The notes beneath the pieces are model-generated. The model was not told where the DNA came from, searched no databases, and saw only the letters and a program-made list of their open reading frames with translations. Shown here in pieces: positions 48,943-60,500 of a DNA stretch of 64,000 bases. Position numbers and translations under genes: made by a program. How positions within the stretch are numbered: position 1 is the stretch's first letter; the number at the start of each line of letters is the position of its first letter. This DNA is from Geosiphon pyriformis (Eukaryota; Glomeromycota; Glomeromycetes; Archaeosporales; Geosiphonaceae): positions 446,005 to 510,004 of the forward strand of contig JAAOMT010000441.1 in NCBI GenBank assembly GCA_016748015.1, in the 5' to 3' direction.

Positions 48943-50913
48943 TTGTTCGTGACCATAGATCCAGTAGGCTCTTCTGCTGGTGGGTCAGCATCTAGTTCAG
49001 CTGGTGTGAGAATCCATTCTGACACTAAAAAAAAGGCGCGCGTTGAGAGTGTTTATGCTCGTGGTCCATCTTACAAGAAAGCGAAGAAACCTGATTGTTT
49101 TGGTGTTGTTGTGGATTTGTTGGCTGGCTCTTTGCCTGTGGACATGCTACATGGTGGCATTGACGACCAGAAGAAATCTTGGGGTAGCGAAATGGACAGT
49201 GAGGAATCAAGTGTTGGCAGAACTTCTGACATTGAGACCATGAAGAACACGATTGTGGAAGAAACAAGCTACATCGATTCTGACACTTCTGGGGATAACG
49301 AACTAATGGGTAATGCTACACCAAAGGGTTTGAGAATAAGAATGTACATATTTGAATGCCCACTTAAGCAGCCTTCTTTCGTTGATGTGGGTGGTGCTGG
49401 CGATGTTTTGAAGCTCCCTCCTCACACGTTTAATAGATCCAATTAGTTGTTGCCAGTCGTGTCATGTGATCGGAAGATTCGGAGCTTTATTTTGGTGAAA
49501 TTTTTTGCGTTGGATATTGAACTTTCTGCTGTTCCTAAGAAAACTGTTAGTGATAAGTTGATTTGTGTGAAAAAAATTTTTTATCAAGTTGATGGTTTTG
49601 GGGGGGCTTCGACTCCCTCAAAATTTCCTAGAATAATAAGGTTATCATTTACATCTGAAAAAAGTTTGATTAAGGCAAGGGATATGGCAATTTGTGAAAA
49701 AATTTTGGTAAATAATGATCTAAGAAAAGTAAACAGCCGTTCGGATCGGGAAGTGATTGTCAAGGAAATCCCAGTAGATCTTCCCAAATTGGCGATTGAG
49801 GCAGTGTTTTCCAAGTTTGGCAAGATTATTTCAATCAAAGTGCAGCTTATTGGTCTTTGGCAAAAGACCCTAGTGGAATATAAATCATCTGAGATAGCTG
49901 ATTTGGTCACGGCTAAATGGTCTGTGCTCATAGAAAAAGATTCTGTTTGCATGGCAAAGGCAAATGTTGATAAACAAACATAGATATCTAGGGATCAGCA
50001 TCGGGTGTTGCTTTACACTCTTCCAGTTGGCACTACTGCTCATGATTTGTCTGCATTGGTGGAGGCCTATGGTAGAAAAACTTGTTTTATTGGCCGTAAA
50101 CCATCTTCATATGTTCGTAATCGGTGTGCTGTAATTTGTTTTGAAAGTGAGGCATCCAAGCTGGCTGCTATTGGTTCAGTTCCAGTTTTCAAAGGTGTGG
50201 GCTTGCGTTGGGCTGGTCTTTCTTTGGCCAGTTGCACTCATTGCAAACTGTTTGGTCATACTGCTGTTGATTGCTCTGTGAGTAGGGGGTTTGGGGGTCG
50301 TGGGAAACGTGTGGTGACTTCTCAGGATAGGGTACGGTTGGCCAATATTTATAGGAAGAAGCAGGCACCAATTGTCTGTTCAGTTTCTTTTGGTGGAAAA
50401 ACATGGGCCCAAGTGGCAGGCAGCTCTTCCTCTCGTGTTGTCTCTTCAGGTGCTCCTGGTGTTGGTTTGATCTCTGGTTCGAAGACTTTCTCAATGGATC
50501 TCTTCTTATCTGGTGCTGCTGATCTAGGTGGTCACCTAGCTGTGCTGAAACACTTCATGGAAATTCTTTTGGACCAAGTCTCGCTCATTTTAAAGAAATT
50601 AAGTTTCGTTGACTTGGTGTCATTGGCACCCTCTCTCTCAGCTCTTCCTTTGGTGTCTCCAACTGCCATTGTTTTAGATATGGACTCAGGTTTGGCTTTG
50701 GATAGTACGTTGTTATCATCTGCCTCTTCTCCTCCCAATATTGGTAAGTCGATTGTTGATTTCAGTCCGAGCAGTTCTAAGGTTTTGACTGCCAAGATTG
50801 GTGGTTTGGAGTCGAACATAGTGGCTCTTGAGACTTCAGTTCACTCAGTTTTGGATAGATTGGATCATCTGTGTTCTGGATTGGGTTCGTTGGCTTTTCC
50901 TCCATCTCAATGA
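48943..50913 (+). pseudogene. LINE-B ORF1 (RRM-like, CCHC zinc knuckle)
   Basis: RNA-binding protein of the element, about 657 codons in one frame. No ATG is seen at the start; 48943 is a TTG. Order: Ser/Lys-rich head; acidic Ser/Asp/Glu-rich segment (about residues 70-125); RRM-like core with FGKIISIKVQLIGLWQK (near 49818-49868); knuckle CX2CX4HX4C, CTHCKLFGHTAVDC, near 50235-50277; then a basic stretch and a Ser/Leu-rich tail that may form helices. Stops: TAG at 49444-49446 and TAG at 49981-49983; the second aligns with Trp (TGG) in LINE-A. The TGA stop at 50911-50913 overlaps the ORF2 ATG. Confidence 0.82.
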
Positions 50914-53900
50914 GTAGTTTGGTTTGGAAATTTGCTATGTGCAACGTTTAGGGTATCAATGTTCCTGCAAAGCAAGCAAATGTTGTTTGTTGGCATGTAA
51001 ACTCGGGGAATATGGTTTTTTTTATCACTGAGACTAAGTTAAGGTCCTCTTCTGGGCCATGAATAAAGGACAAATTTGATGGAGTGCGAATATTTTTTTC
51101 TGGCTTGGATAAGGGTTTTATGGGTGCTGAGGTTGCAATTGTTATGAACACTTCTTTGGCCCATCATGTATCTAAGGTGGAGGAAATTTCTGGTTGGGTT
51201 ATTTCTGTTCGGCTCCTGTTTAAGGGCAAGCTCTCGGTTACTGTTTTGGGGTTGTATGCTGGTGCCTCCTCTGGGGCTAGATTTGGTCAGGCTTCTGAAG
51301 TTAACTTTCTCATTGCAAAGGCAGTCAACTTCAGCAATTTTGTTATCTTGGGTGGGGATTTTAATGAGAATGGATCTGGTAGAAGTGCTAGTTTCAAGTT
51401 TTGTTTGAGTTTGGGTTTGGTCAATTCATTTGTTGGTCATTATTTGGCTAATTTTTATACGTAGAACAATTCGAGAGGGGTTGGGAAAATGATTGATTAC
51501 ATTTTTATTGGTAGTAATTTGTCTTCTGCTGTTGCTGGTCATCAAGTTGTCTCTGTTTCAGATTTCTTTAACACCAATCACAAGGCAGTTGTGGTTTCAG
51601 TCGGTTTGGGTGGGCTTTTAGATGTACAATTGAATAGTTTGCGCAAGCAGGCAAATAAAGATCATTGAAAGTTCAAAATCAAGAATGCTGACTGTGTTGG
51701 ATGGGCTAAGTTTAAGGATCTCTCATCAGCTAAACTTTTGTCTTTGGGTGAAGTGTTCTCTGGTGCCGAAATACATGGTAATGTGGATGCTATGTGGGCA
51801 GTTTTGGTGAGAACTGTGATGGATTCTGCTGATGTGACATTTTCAAGACATTGGTTTAATGAATTCAAGTGTTCGAGAAACAAACATTCTTCTAGGTTTT
51901 TTGGTCTGGAATTGTTGATGGCCAAGATTGTCAAAAAATTTTGCTCTGGTGACTTGCTGGGTGCTAATTGTCTTGTGAGTAAATGGTCAACTCTAGATGA
52001 CACGAAGACTCGTGCTTTCAAGGACTTGGTTGGCTTGGGTGTTAAATCTAATGTTGTTGTTAAGCATTTGTCATTGGTTCGCAGAAAGTACAGGAGGTCA
52101 AAAATGTTTGAGTCAAGGTTGGCTGAGGAAGATTCGGTTAGGAAGGCGATTGAGAAGCACATGGATAATTTCTGTTCGGATAAGGGTAGTATGATTAGGA
52201 GTGTATTGGAAAAGCCTTTTCGCAAGGTTGTGTTGGATCACTTGATAGTTGATGATGATCTGGTTTTGTTGCCTGAAGAGGTGAAGTCCAGTGTGGATAG
52301 AATAATGGAGAGATGGACGAGGAAACGCTCCATGCAGTCAGTGCTTCCTGGTCTTTGGGCTCGTCAGTATGCGCCTTTGGACTATGTTTGGGATGATGCT
52401 TTTTTGGGTGTTATGAGTGCAATCAGTATGGGCGAGTTACTTTCTGTTGTTGGTGGTCTTCTTGATGGCAAGACTGCTGGTTTGTCTGGTGTTCCTAATG
52501 AGTTGTGGAAACATAGTGGTGAGGTGGTTTTGGGGTGTCTGTTGGCACTGTTTAATAAATGTTTGTCTGTTGGTGTGGTGCCTGTTTTGTGGAAGAGGGC
52601 TTGGGTGTCAATGATTCCTAAGCCTTATGACTGAGATGGAGTTCTTACGAACACTCAGCCCATTGCTTTGATTGAGACTGCCAGGAAGATTCTTTCCAAG
52701 GTTCTGTCTGATTGTATTTCAATGGCTTGTAGCAAGTTCAATGTTCTTCAGGGTGACAACTTTTTGGTGCTGAAGAGTACATCAACACAATCTCCGGTGT
52801 TTGCTGTTGGGTCGGTGATTGAGGATGCCATTGAGAAGGATAGGAAGTTATGGTTGGTCTTGCAAGATATGCGGAAAGCTTACAATTCAGTTGGGTGGCA
52901 TTATTTAAGAGCTAGTTTGCGGCGTGTCAAGATGTGTGAGAGGTTCATAAGGTTTTTTGGTGGTATTCATGAGGATAGAGTTAATAGGGTGATGACTGAC
53001 TTTGATTTGTCTGGTGGTTATAAGGTGCATGATGGGCTGGATCAGGATGAGGTCTTTTCGCCATTTCTTTGGAGAATTTTTTATGATCCACTTTTGTGTG
53101 AAGTTAAGAGGCACAAACAATTGTGTGGATACTGAATTGATACTAAGTTTGTTTCAAAATCTGGCAGAATTGAGAGTGGTGGTAGTTTAACATTGTATTT
53201 TTCGGCTGGCGCATTTGTTGATGATACAATCTGGGTTGGAAATTGTCAAGCTTCTACTCAATATGCTCTGAACATTGTCAGTGAATTTTTTGTGATTAAT
53301 GATATTTCTATCAATAGTGAGAAGATGGTAGCTATTCTCATCAATCAAGGCATTAAAGTTGTTTTACTGAACATTTGTGGTCAGCCAATTTCTATTGCCA
53401 AGAAAGGGGAAGCACATCGGTATCTGGGTATTTTTCTGTCAACTGAAGGGCTTTCCAAGCCAAGTGTTGCCAAGGCTCATGCGGATGTACATTTCTTTGT
53501 CAATGTTGTGCTTAGAAAGGCTATTACAGATAAACAATTCTCCTATCTGGTGTCGGCTGTTTTGCAGCCTATTGTTAGCTATTGTATTCAGTTCAGTTTT
53601 GTCTCATCTAATGTTTGTCACAGGTGAGATGTCTTGGTTAGAAAGGGTCTTAGGTCCAAGGCTTGTCTCCCCCGTGATTTTCCTGACACTGCTTTGCATT
53701 ATCCCTTATTGTATGGCCTAAAGTCTTTTGAGCAGGTGCAGTCAGAAGGGAAAGTTGCTGCTTTGATGGTGTTCTCTAATGTCTTTGGTATTCTTGGACA
53801 TTTGTTTAGACATAGGTTTTTGGATTTACAGGTTTTTGGTTGGGCTCCTTTGGATCCTTTGCAGTTTCCGGTCAGGTTGCGTGTTAGTCTGGTAAACAAT

Positions 53901-55595
53901 TTTTTGGCTGGGATGGTGAAGATTTTTCTGGGCAATGAGCTTGCTTTGGTGAACAACCTCCCCACTGCATTTCATAATCCTGGTCGGTTTCTGTTGTCCT
54001 CTGTTCTTGGAAAGTCTCTGTATTTTGATTTGGTCAAATCTCTTAAATGTTTTGGTGTCGCTTTTGGTAATCAGCTTTTTGATAAGAATGGCATTTTGTT
54101 GGATTGGAAAACTTTTTGTCGTTGGAAAAGGTTGGATCTGCATGGCCCTGTGCCTCACTGGTTCATGGTTTCTTCTGAGTTTTTGAAGGGTCAGGGTTAC
54201 TTATTTTCTGGTTCTATTGGCTCTGCGGAAAAGCTTGGTTTGGACATTTTAGGGTCTGAGGAATTTTCTGTGGTAAAAAATGGAGTGCATGATATTTGGT
54301 TGGGCTTTTTTGAAGTTTTTACAGATGGGTCTTTGAGGAAGGCAGGCTCTGCTGAGGTCATCTGTGGTGCTGCTGCATACTTTCCTGTCTTGGATAAAAG
54401 CATTGGTGTTGCTGTTCGTGGCCTTTTGTCATCTACTATGGCCGAGTTACAGACTGTCGCTTTGGCTTTGGAGTGTGTTCCTTCTTCAAGTACTGTGGTG
54501 TTATGTCTTGACAGCCAGGCTGCTATTGATGCATGTGTGTCTGAGATGTCTTTGGTTGCCTCTGATTTCCGTAATCAATGCTGGCTGAAAAGGCGTCATA
54601 TTTTCAATTTGGTCAAGGATAAGGATCTTAGCATGAGTTGGGTTAAGGTGAAAGGACACTCTGGGATTCCTAGTAATATGAAAGCTGACTTGGCTGCTGG
54701 GGCTGCCTCTGGGTCTCCTTTTTCCCTTTGTGCTGATGTGCATGAACATTTTTTGGTTGCTGAGGGTGTTGCTGTTTCTGGTAATGTCTGTCATTTTGTC
54801 AGGAATATTTTTCAATCGATTTGTTGTGCTTATTGGGAAGCTGGGCCTGATTGTAACATAGTTCTGGATGTGATGATTGGTTGCATAAACTGGGTTGTCA
54901 TGGCAAAGGTGTGGCATCCTGATTCTCATATGCTTGCTGGGTTCACTAGCCACGCATCCTTAACACTTCGCACTTATGTTATGAAGGCTGTGCATAGGAG
55001 ATTGCCAGTGGTGGTAAGGAAGAGGTTGTATGATAAGTGCTACTCTAGTGTATTGTGTTTGTTTTGTGGTAAGGTGGAGTTTTCTGACCATGCTTTTACT
55101 TGTGTTCATGAGTCTGGCATCTGTGGTGAGATTTTGGTGGAGGCTTCTGCCTGTTGGTCAGCCTTGGTTGGTGGTTCTCCTGCTTCTGCCATGTTGCGAG
55201 TTTTGTCTCAATGTTCCATTGATGTTGGGCTGTACACTTTGGTGTGCAAAAGATTTGTGCTGGAGGAGTAGTATAAGGAGGCTTGTGGTATTTTTGAGGA
55301 TAGAAAGGTGGCTGCTGCTTGGATTGTTGATTATGTCAGGTTTGTTGTTGGGTTATATCGTGCTAAAGTATGGTTGGCTAGGGCCAGCCACCGGGTGGTA
55401 ATGGAGAAGGCTGGTCTGGTCTGTGACGTTGGTGTTGTTTCTGAGCTCCTTTGTGGTGTGTCTTCAGTTTTGTCTGATGGTGTTGTGAAATTGCTTGGTA
55501 TGGCCAATTCCTTTGCTGTTAGCTTTGGTCATCAGAAGCCTTATTGTTTTTTTTCTGGTCTGGGTGGCAGTGTGTGGGTAATTATAGATGTGTAG
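50910..55595 (+). pseudogene. LINE-B ORF2: endonuclease, RT, RNase H, CCHC
   Basis: A single frame of 1,561 residues broken by about eight stops and no shifts. The APE-like endonuclease (50935-51620) shows GLYAGA and GGDFNENG. RT spans about 52300-53600, with SMIPKPYD and active site AFVDDTIW (53208-53231, both Asp intact). RNase H (about 54310-54710) keeps all four acidic positions: FTDGS, AELQ, LDSQ and the KGHSGIPSNMKAD end. A C-terminal zinc motif CLFCGKVEFSDHAFTC follows (near 55058-55105). Stops at 51059, 51462, 51665, 52632, 53133 and 53625 align with Trp in LINE-A; those at 50949 and 55269 have no such check. Without the stops the protein would look complete, so this is a recent copy. 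Confidence 0.88.
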
Positions 55596-55615
55596 TGTTG
55601 CCTTGTCTGGCCTGA

Positions 55616-55627
55616 GTGGCTAGCCAC
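55616..55627. repeat. Perfect 12-bp palindrome in LINE-B 3' UTR
   Basis: GTGGCTAGCCAC followed by a TGTAGAAAGTGCATGAGT segment. A nearly identical pair (GTGGCTAGTCAC, CGTAGAAAGTGCGTGAGT) recurs at 57194-57225 and a partial copy at 56921-56937. Could be a 3' end recognition hairpin of the LINE family. Confidence 0.5.
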
Positions 55628-55722
55628 ATGTAGAAAGTGCATGAGTCGTGTTTAGTTTGAGCCTCTTAGTTTGGTTCTATGTACTAGATAGCAATTGGGC
55701 TACACTTATTAAATGTGTTAAT

Positions 55723-55735
55723 AAAAAAAAAAAAA
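55723..55735 (+). other. Poly(A) tail of LINE-B
   Basis: Thirteen A after AATGTGTTAAT; marks the element's 3' end. Confidence 0.75.
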
Positions 55736-56433
55736 TTTTTTTAATTTTTTTTAAAATTATTAAAAGTTTTAAGAATAAAAATATCAAATAAGTATATAAA
55801 TATATAAATTTTTAATAAAATTAATAATTGAATTAAAACAGATAACACTAATTTTTATTTGTTTATTAATTTTATTATGATTTTTTTTGGATCATTATAT
55901 AATTTATTATAATTTTAAAATTAATATTGTTTTATTTAATTTTTAATTATTATTATTATTATTTATTTACTTAATTGATTATTTATTAACAAATTACGCT
56001 TAGTTTCAAAGTTTTTTAAAATATTATTATTAAATTTGAAAATAAGATTGCAATTATGTAATAATTAAGTATCATATTAGATGTAATTTATTGAATTTTT
56101 ATTTTTATTAAAACTAAACTTTATATTTCTTATTTGTAATTTTTAAATAATATTTACGTACATAATTTAATTAATACATTTATTATTTTATTTGTAAAAT
56201 TTTTTTATTCGCTTTAGAGTGTAGTCCTTCCACAGTCCACTTATAGATATCTATAGTAGATGTGAATCACACATTTTTCTACACTATATTAGATTAGACA
56301 AATTTAGACTTTAAGATTTGTTACTTTGTATCTGAAAAGCAAACATAAGTGTTTTCAAGTGTCTTACCCTATGACAGCTGTAAAGCTCCATTAAAACCGA
56401 ATCCACTATATTCAATAAGCCGCGAGCCTCCAA

Positions 56434-56690
56434 TTCAGTCTGAGTTTTGGCCAGAGGTTTCCATATTAAATCTTGGTGTTTTGTTTACCAAAAGCGCAAC
56501 CAATTCCATAGTTTTGGATTTCACCAGAGCCAAATCCAGGAATAACTTGATGACTTCCCTATACAAACTCTTTGAGACCAAATCTCTGGCCAAGAATGAA
56601 TAAGAAAAGCCCTCTTCTAATTCCGCATTTTTAAAATGGTTTAAGTCCTTTAATATGATACTAACATAGATGCGGACCCTGTCTATGCCA
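56434..56690 (-). pseudogene. Unidentified coding-like fragment
   Basis: On the minus strand about 77 codons are open, with normal amino-acid composition (for example SFLARDLVSKSLYREVIKLF), unlike the surrounding AT-rich DNA, ending at TGA. I do not recognise it. It could be a gene relic or repeat-derived exon. Confidence 0.3.
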
Positions 56691-57129
56691 ATATTTTAAT
56701 CAATAATAAAATAATGAATTTAATGATAAAATATTTATAATAATTTTATTTATAAAATAGACATATAATATTAAAAGTAATTACAAAAATAATCACATAA
56801 TTATTAATTATGAAAATAAAAATGATTAATAATTCATTTAATTTAATTTCAATTCAATTTTTTCTATTAAAACTTTACGTTTCTGCAAGATTTTTATATA
56901 ATCTTGTAACATAATTTCAAGTGTAGAAAGCGCATGATCCATACCTATAGTACGACTTTGTTTTATATATAATTAGTTAAAGTATATTAAATAAAATTCA
57001 AATTTGCCTAAAAAGCTACTTTTTAATATTTTTTATTAACTTCGATTAATTGAATAAAAAAAAATTCAATATTTGTTTTATATACATTTTCCAAAAAATA
57101 TTGTTTAAAAGAAAACGTAATACAAATTT

Positions 57130-57130
57130 T

Positions 57131-57190
<60 letters not shown>
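57130..57190. repeat. Microsatellite (AAT)n
   Basis: About 20 perfect AAT units. Confidence 0.9.
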
Positions 57191-57225
57191 CAGGTGGCTA
57201 GTCACACGTAGAAAGTGCGTGAGTT
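57191..57225 (+). repeat. LINE-B 3'-UTR-like 35-bp segment
   Basis: GTGGCTAGTCACACGTAGAA and the following bases match 55616-55650 with a few transitions. It directly follows the AAT microsatellite. Confidence 0.5.
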
Positions 57226-57578
57226 TAGTCTATTGCGATACATGTACATGTCTCACAATAATGGAACTTATAAATTTATTTTTCAAAAAATAGTATTTAT
57301 TTAATTATAATAATAATTTAATAATAATAAAAATAAATTTTATACAATTTTATTATTTAATATGCTTTTTGTAAAATAATTAAAATATAAATTATATCTT
57401 GAAAAACTTGAGTTTAAAAAAACTCGATTCTTATATAAATTTTAATTTATTATCTTTTGTGTTACGTTAAACCACTAAATTGTGAGTCATGATTTCACTG
57501 TCCACCAATTTTAAAAAAAAACTTCAGGATCGAATTATTTTTACGATTTTCATCTACTCATTCCTGAACTTATAACTT

Positions 57579-60019
57579 ATGAGTTTTTCTCTGGCAGTTT
57601 TTTCATTTTCAAGCCGTATTTTGTGGGCAGGCTGCATAAGGGGTTATGGAGGTGTGAAGGGTTTACATAAGACGAAACATCTCTTGGCCACTTCTTACCA
57701 CTCAACAGTGACTTCGAGCCCTAATTTTTATCGTAAATTCTTTTCTAATAATTCATGGACTTCTCAGCGTACTCTTAAAGCTAAACCTACCTTTAACGGG
57801 TCCTCACACAACATCCCTTTGAAGAATCTATATACAATTAAAACCTCAAGTAGTATAGTCAAAGCGCCTTTTTTAGATTACAAGGGCAGTCCTATAAACA
57901 TCTTCAAATTAAGTCGGCCTTTTAATAGAAATAAAATACTTCCAAATTTTGATTTTTATTCCAAAAGTAAAGTTAAAAAAGCGAGTAAATCGAAAAGTAA
58001 GGTGATTTTAGGGCTTTTTAGTGTTGCTACTGGTACAATATTTTTGGTCACTTGGGACACACCTTATAGAGATAAAATAAAATTATGGTGTGCTGGAGCT
58101 TTCCGATCTGCTGTGACTATAATTTCATGGTACGCGAATGTTGATCAGATCCATTTTCTTTAAATTACTTGAGCACATTCGATTTCAACTTTCCGAATAA
58201 TAACTTCAAGGGCTATTCAAATTTTTCTGTCGGCTCAGTGTTCTATGCATGCTGGACTATAAATTCCTACATATGCGTTATGCTAGCAAAGGATATGAGT
58301 CTGAGGAATACAAGGAAGCTCGTAATCTGGTCCATCTTCGATGTGCGAATCGACTTTTAAGATTATGTAGATTGAATACTGGGGTATACGTAAAAGGTTT
58401 GAATAATTAGTTTACAACCAAAAATGAGATAATGTATAAATTTTTGTCTTGGATTTGCAAAATTTCAGTTCTAATCTTTTTTGAACCTAATTCTCAAAAG
58501 CGGGACAGCATATCGCTTCGCTGACTTATGTAGTCCCAAAACAGTATACTGATGTTCTTTCGGTGCTTCAGGATAAGGCCCCGTATAGGCCAATGAATGA
58601 AGTCGAAGCAATAATATCTCAAGAATTCAACGGCTTAGGCTCCAAAGATTTGTTCACCGAATTTGATGAGACGCCGCTAGCTGCTGCTTCATTGGCTCAA
58701 GTCCATAGAGGTAACATCAATACTGTGATTAGATACATATACATATCGTTTTCTCAATATTTCAATTATTTTTTCATGATTAACTTAACCTAACCTATCT
58801 AACCTAATCATGGTGTTAATTAGCAAGAAGTAAGGATGGCCATGAGGTCGCTGTTAAAGTACAGTATCCAGACGTGGCACGCTTATTTAATGTGGATGTA
58901 TGGACAATGCAGACCATGTCTGATATGATAACATTTTTCTTCCCTGAATTCGAGTTGTCTTGGATAGTAACCGAGTTCAAGCAGAACTTAATAGCTGAAT
59001 TTAATTTCGAAGCTGAGGCACGAAATGCTGAATTGACTAAGCAAAGGTTTCTGCATCGAGGTGAATCATTTTTCGTCCCAAAAATTTATCGAGAACTCAG
59101 CACTAAAAGAGTCCTCACAATGGAATTTGTACATGGAATTAAAATTAATGATCTTGAAGGACTGAGGATTTTGGGTGTTGATCCCACTTGGGTTCGAAAT
59201 CAGTTACTCGAAGTTTTTGCCGAAATGATTTTTTGTCACGGAGTTGTACATTGTGATCCACATCCTGGAAATGCACTAGTGACCATATCACCAATTACTA
59301 GGAAGCCACAATTAGTACTTTTGGATCATGGGTTGTATCGTGAACTTTCTGATGATTTTAGAAAGACCTATTGCTCTTTATGGAAGGCACTTGTCTTAAA
59401 TGACATTGATTCTCTTGCCGAATCTGCACGTATCTTGGGGGTCGGCCAATATACAAATTTCCTCCCATTAATTTTCACACAACGAATACCTGATTCACTC
59501 TCAATACTTGGAGAAGATATGTCGCCGGAAGAACGTGCTATAGTGCACCATCAATTAAAGAATGTGAAATTGAGTGATTTATTAGATTTCTTGGAGCGTT
59601 TACCTCGTGACATGCTTTTAGTATTTCGTACGATTAATCTATTGCGTGGGATTCACAAGCAATTAGGCGGTACACCAATGGAAGTTTTTAGTTTAAACGC
59701 AAAATATGCCACACGAGGTTTCTGGTGTGAGACCAGAGAAGAGAAGCGTCTACGATCTCGAAAAGAAAATGAATTGAGAAAACATGTAAAGTTTACAGAA
59801 AACTTGACTAATAATGGAGAAGATGTAACGCTTGGATCTATAAGAAAGTGGTATTTGTTTGGTGGTGCGCCAAATCTTAGGCGTAGTTTAGGATATTTAA
59901 AAGATCAACTTTGGTTAACCATTCGTCTTCAAGGAGCTGAACTAATAATAAAGTGCTTGCGATGGTGGTATCGTATTTCAATTACTAATAGTTTTCCTAA
60001 TACGCCTGTGTTTCAATAA
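57579..60019 (+). CDS. ADCK1: ABC1/ADCK1-like mitochondrial atypical kinase, 4 exons
   Basis: Exons 57579-58129, 58239-58396, 58501-58710 and 58824-60019; joins keep frame, 704 residues. The first ~140 residues are Ser/Lys/Arg-rich with a likely mitochondrial presequence, followed by a hydrophobic segment near residues 143-155 (VILGLFSVATGTI). The UbiB/ADCK hallmarks are present: KAGQ (residues 236-239) of the KxGQ motif, the Ala-rich loop AAASLAQVH (about 297-305), VAVKV with the ATP-site Lys 318, HCDPHPGN (449-456) as catalytic loop, and LLDHG with metal-binding Asp 474. Sequence after the catalytic loop matches the ADCK1/yeast Mcp2 branch better than the CoQ8 branch; that branch works in mitochondrial lipid and membrane homeostasis. 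Exon 1-2 join is the least certain. Convergent with DBP5. Confidence 0.88.
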
Positions 60020-60500
60020 ACAATTTAGATCTTGCACACAATTTGATAAAGATGTTTTAGGAACACTAATTTAACTTCGAGTTATTTTACAAACGGAGGA
60101 GCCTTCACTTCATTGCCCACTGGGATTTATTATCAATAGCAAAATAAGTTATTAGGAAAGCCGGTTTATAGGAATTCAAATATTCGCCCAAAAGACAGTT
60201 TCTTCCAATTTCCGCCTCGCCTATTGATACTAAAAATAATAATCGGAAACTACAACTTATGAAACATTTGTAAAATCGCCTGAATCCAATTACAAGTTTT
60301 CCGATGACATTTATTATGAAAAAAGTTTCATATTTCAAATATTAAATAATATGCAGTGCATATATTAGAAATTCTACTAAAAATATTAATAATGGCACTC
60401 GAGTGTTTTTTGTATAAAAAATGCTAAAGGGCTTCCATGATACAAATAATAATCAAATTCCGATTCCGATTCCTCTTAAAGTGCCAATATTTGAACCAAT
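60020..60500. other. Convergent intergenic region
   Basis: 481 bp between the stop codons of the kinase and helicase genes; probably both 3' UTRs. No further gene seen. Confidence 0.7.

Larger units (their letters stand above)
48841..55735 (+). mobile_element. LINE-B, near full-length non-LTR retrotransposon
   Basis: About 6.9 kb, from GGTTGATTCC near 48840 to a poly(A) run at 55723-55735. GC content jumps sharply relative to both flanks. Two frames, ORF1 and ORF2, are each continuous in a single frame and interrupted only by nonsense codons, with no shift over about 2,200 codons. Flanking A/T runs make the target duplication unreadable. Confidence 0.92.
55736..57578. other. AT-rich region with small relics, upstream of the ABC1 kinase gene
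   Basis: Mostly A+T. Contains a more balanced island at 56217-56690, a (AAT)n microsatellite at about 57130-57190 and a LINE-B 3'-UTR-like segment at 57191-57225. Confidence 0.6.

Noticed and set aside
48943-55595. UGA read as Trp (genetic-code change), since many LINE Trp codons are TGA
   Set aside because: TAG and TAA also replace Trp/Gln codons in the same elements, and the host genes DBP5 and ADCK1-like use TGG for Trp with no internal TGA. Mutation explains it better.
48820-55745. Target-site duplication of LINE-B
   Set aside because: Both flanks are A/T runs, so any match is not informative.
57130-57190. CRISPR-like or satellite array
   Set aside because: It is a plain AAT microsatellite.
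60105-60338. Minus-strand frame of 77 codons between the kinase and helicase genes
   Set aside because: No motif, lies in the convergent 3' regions; likely chance.
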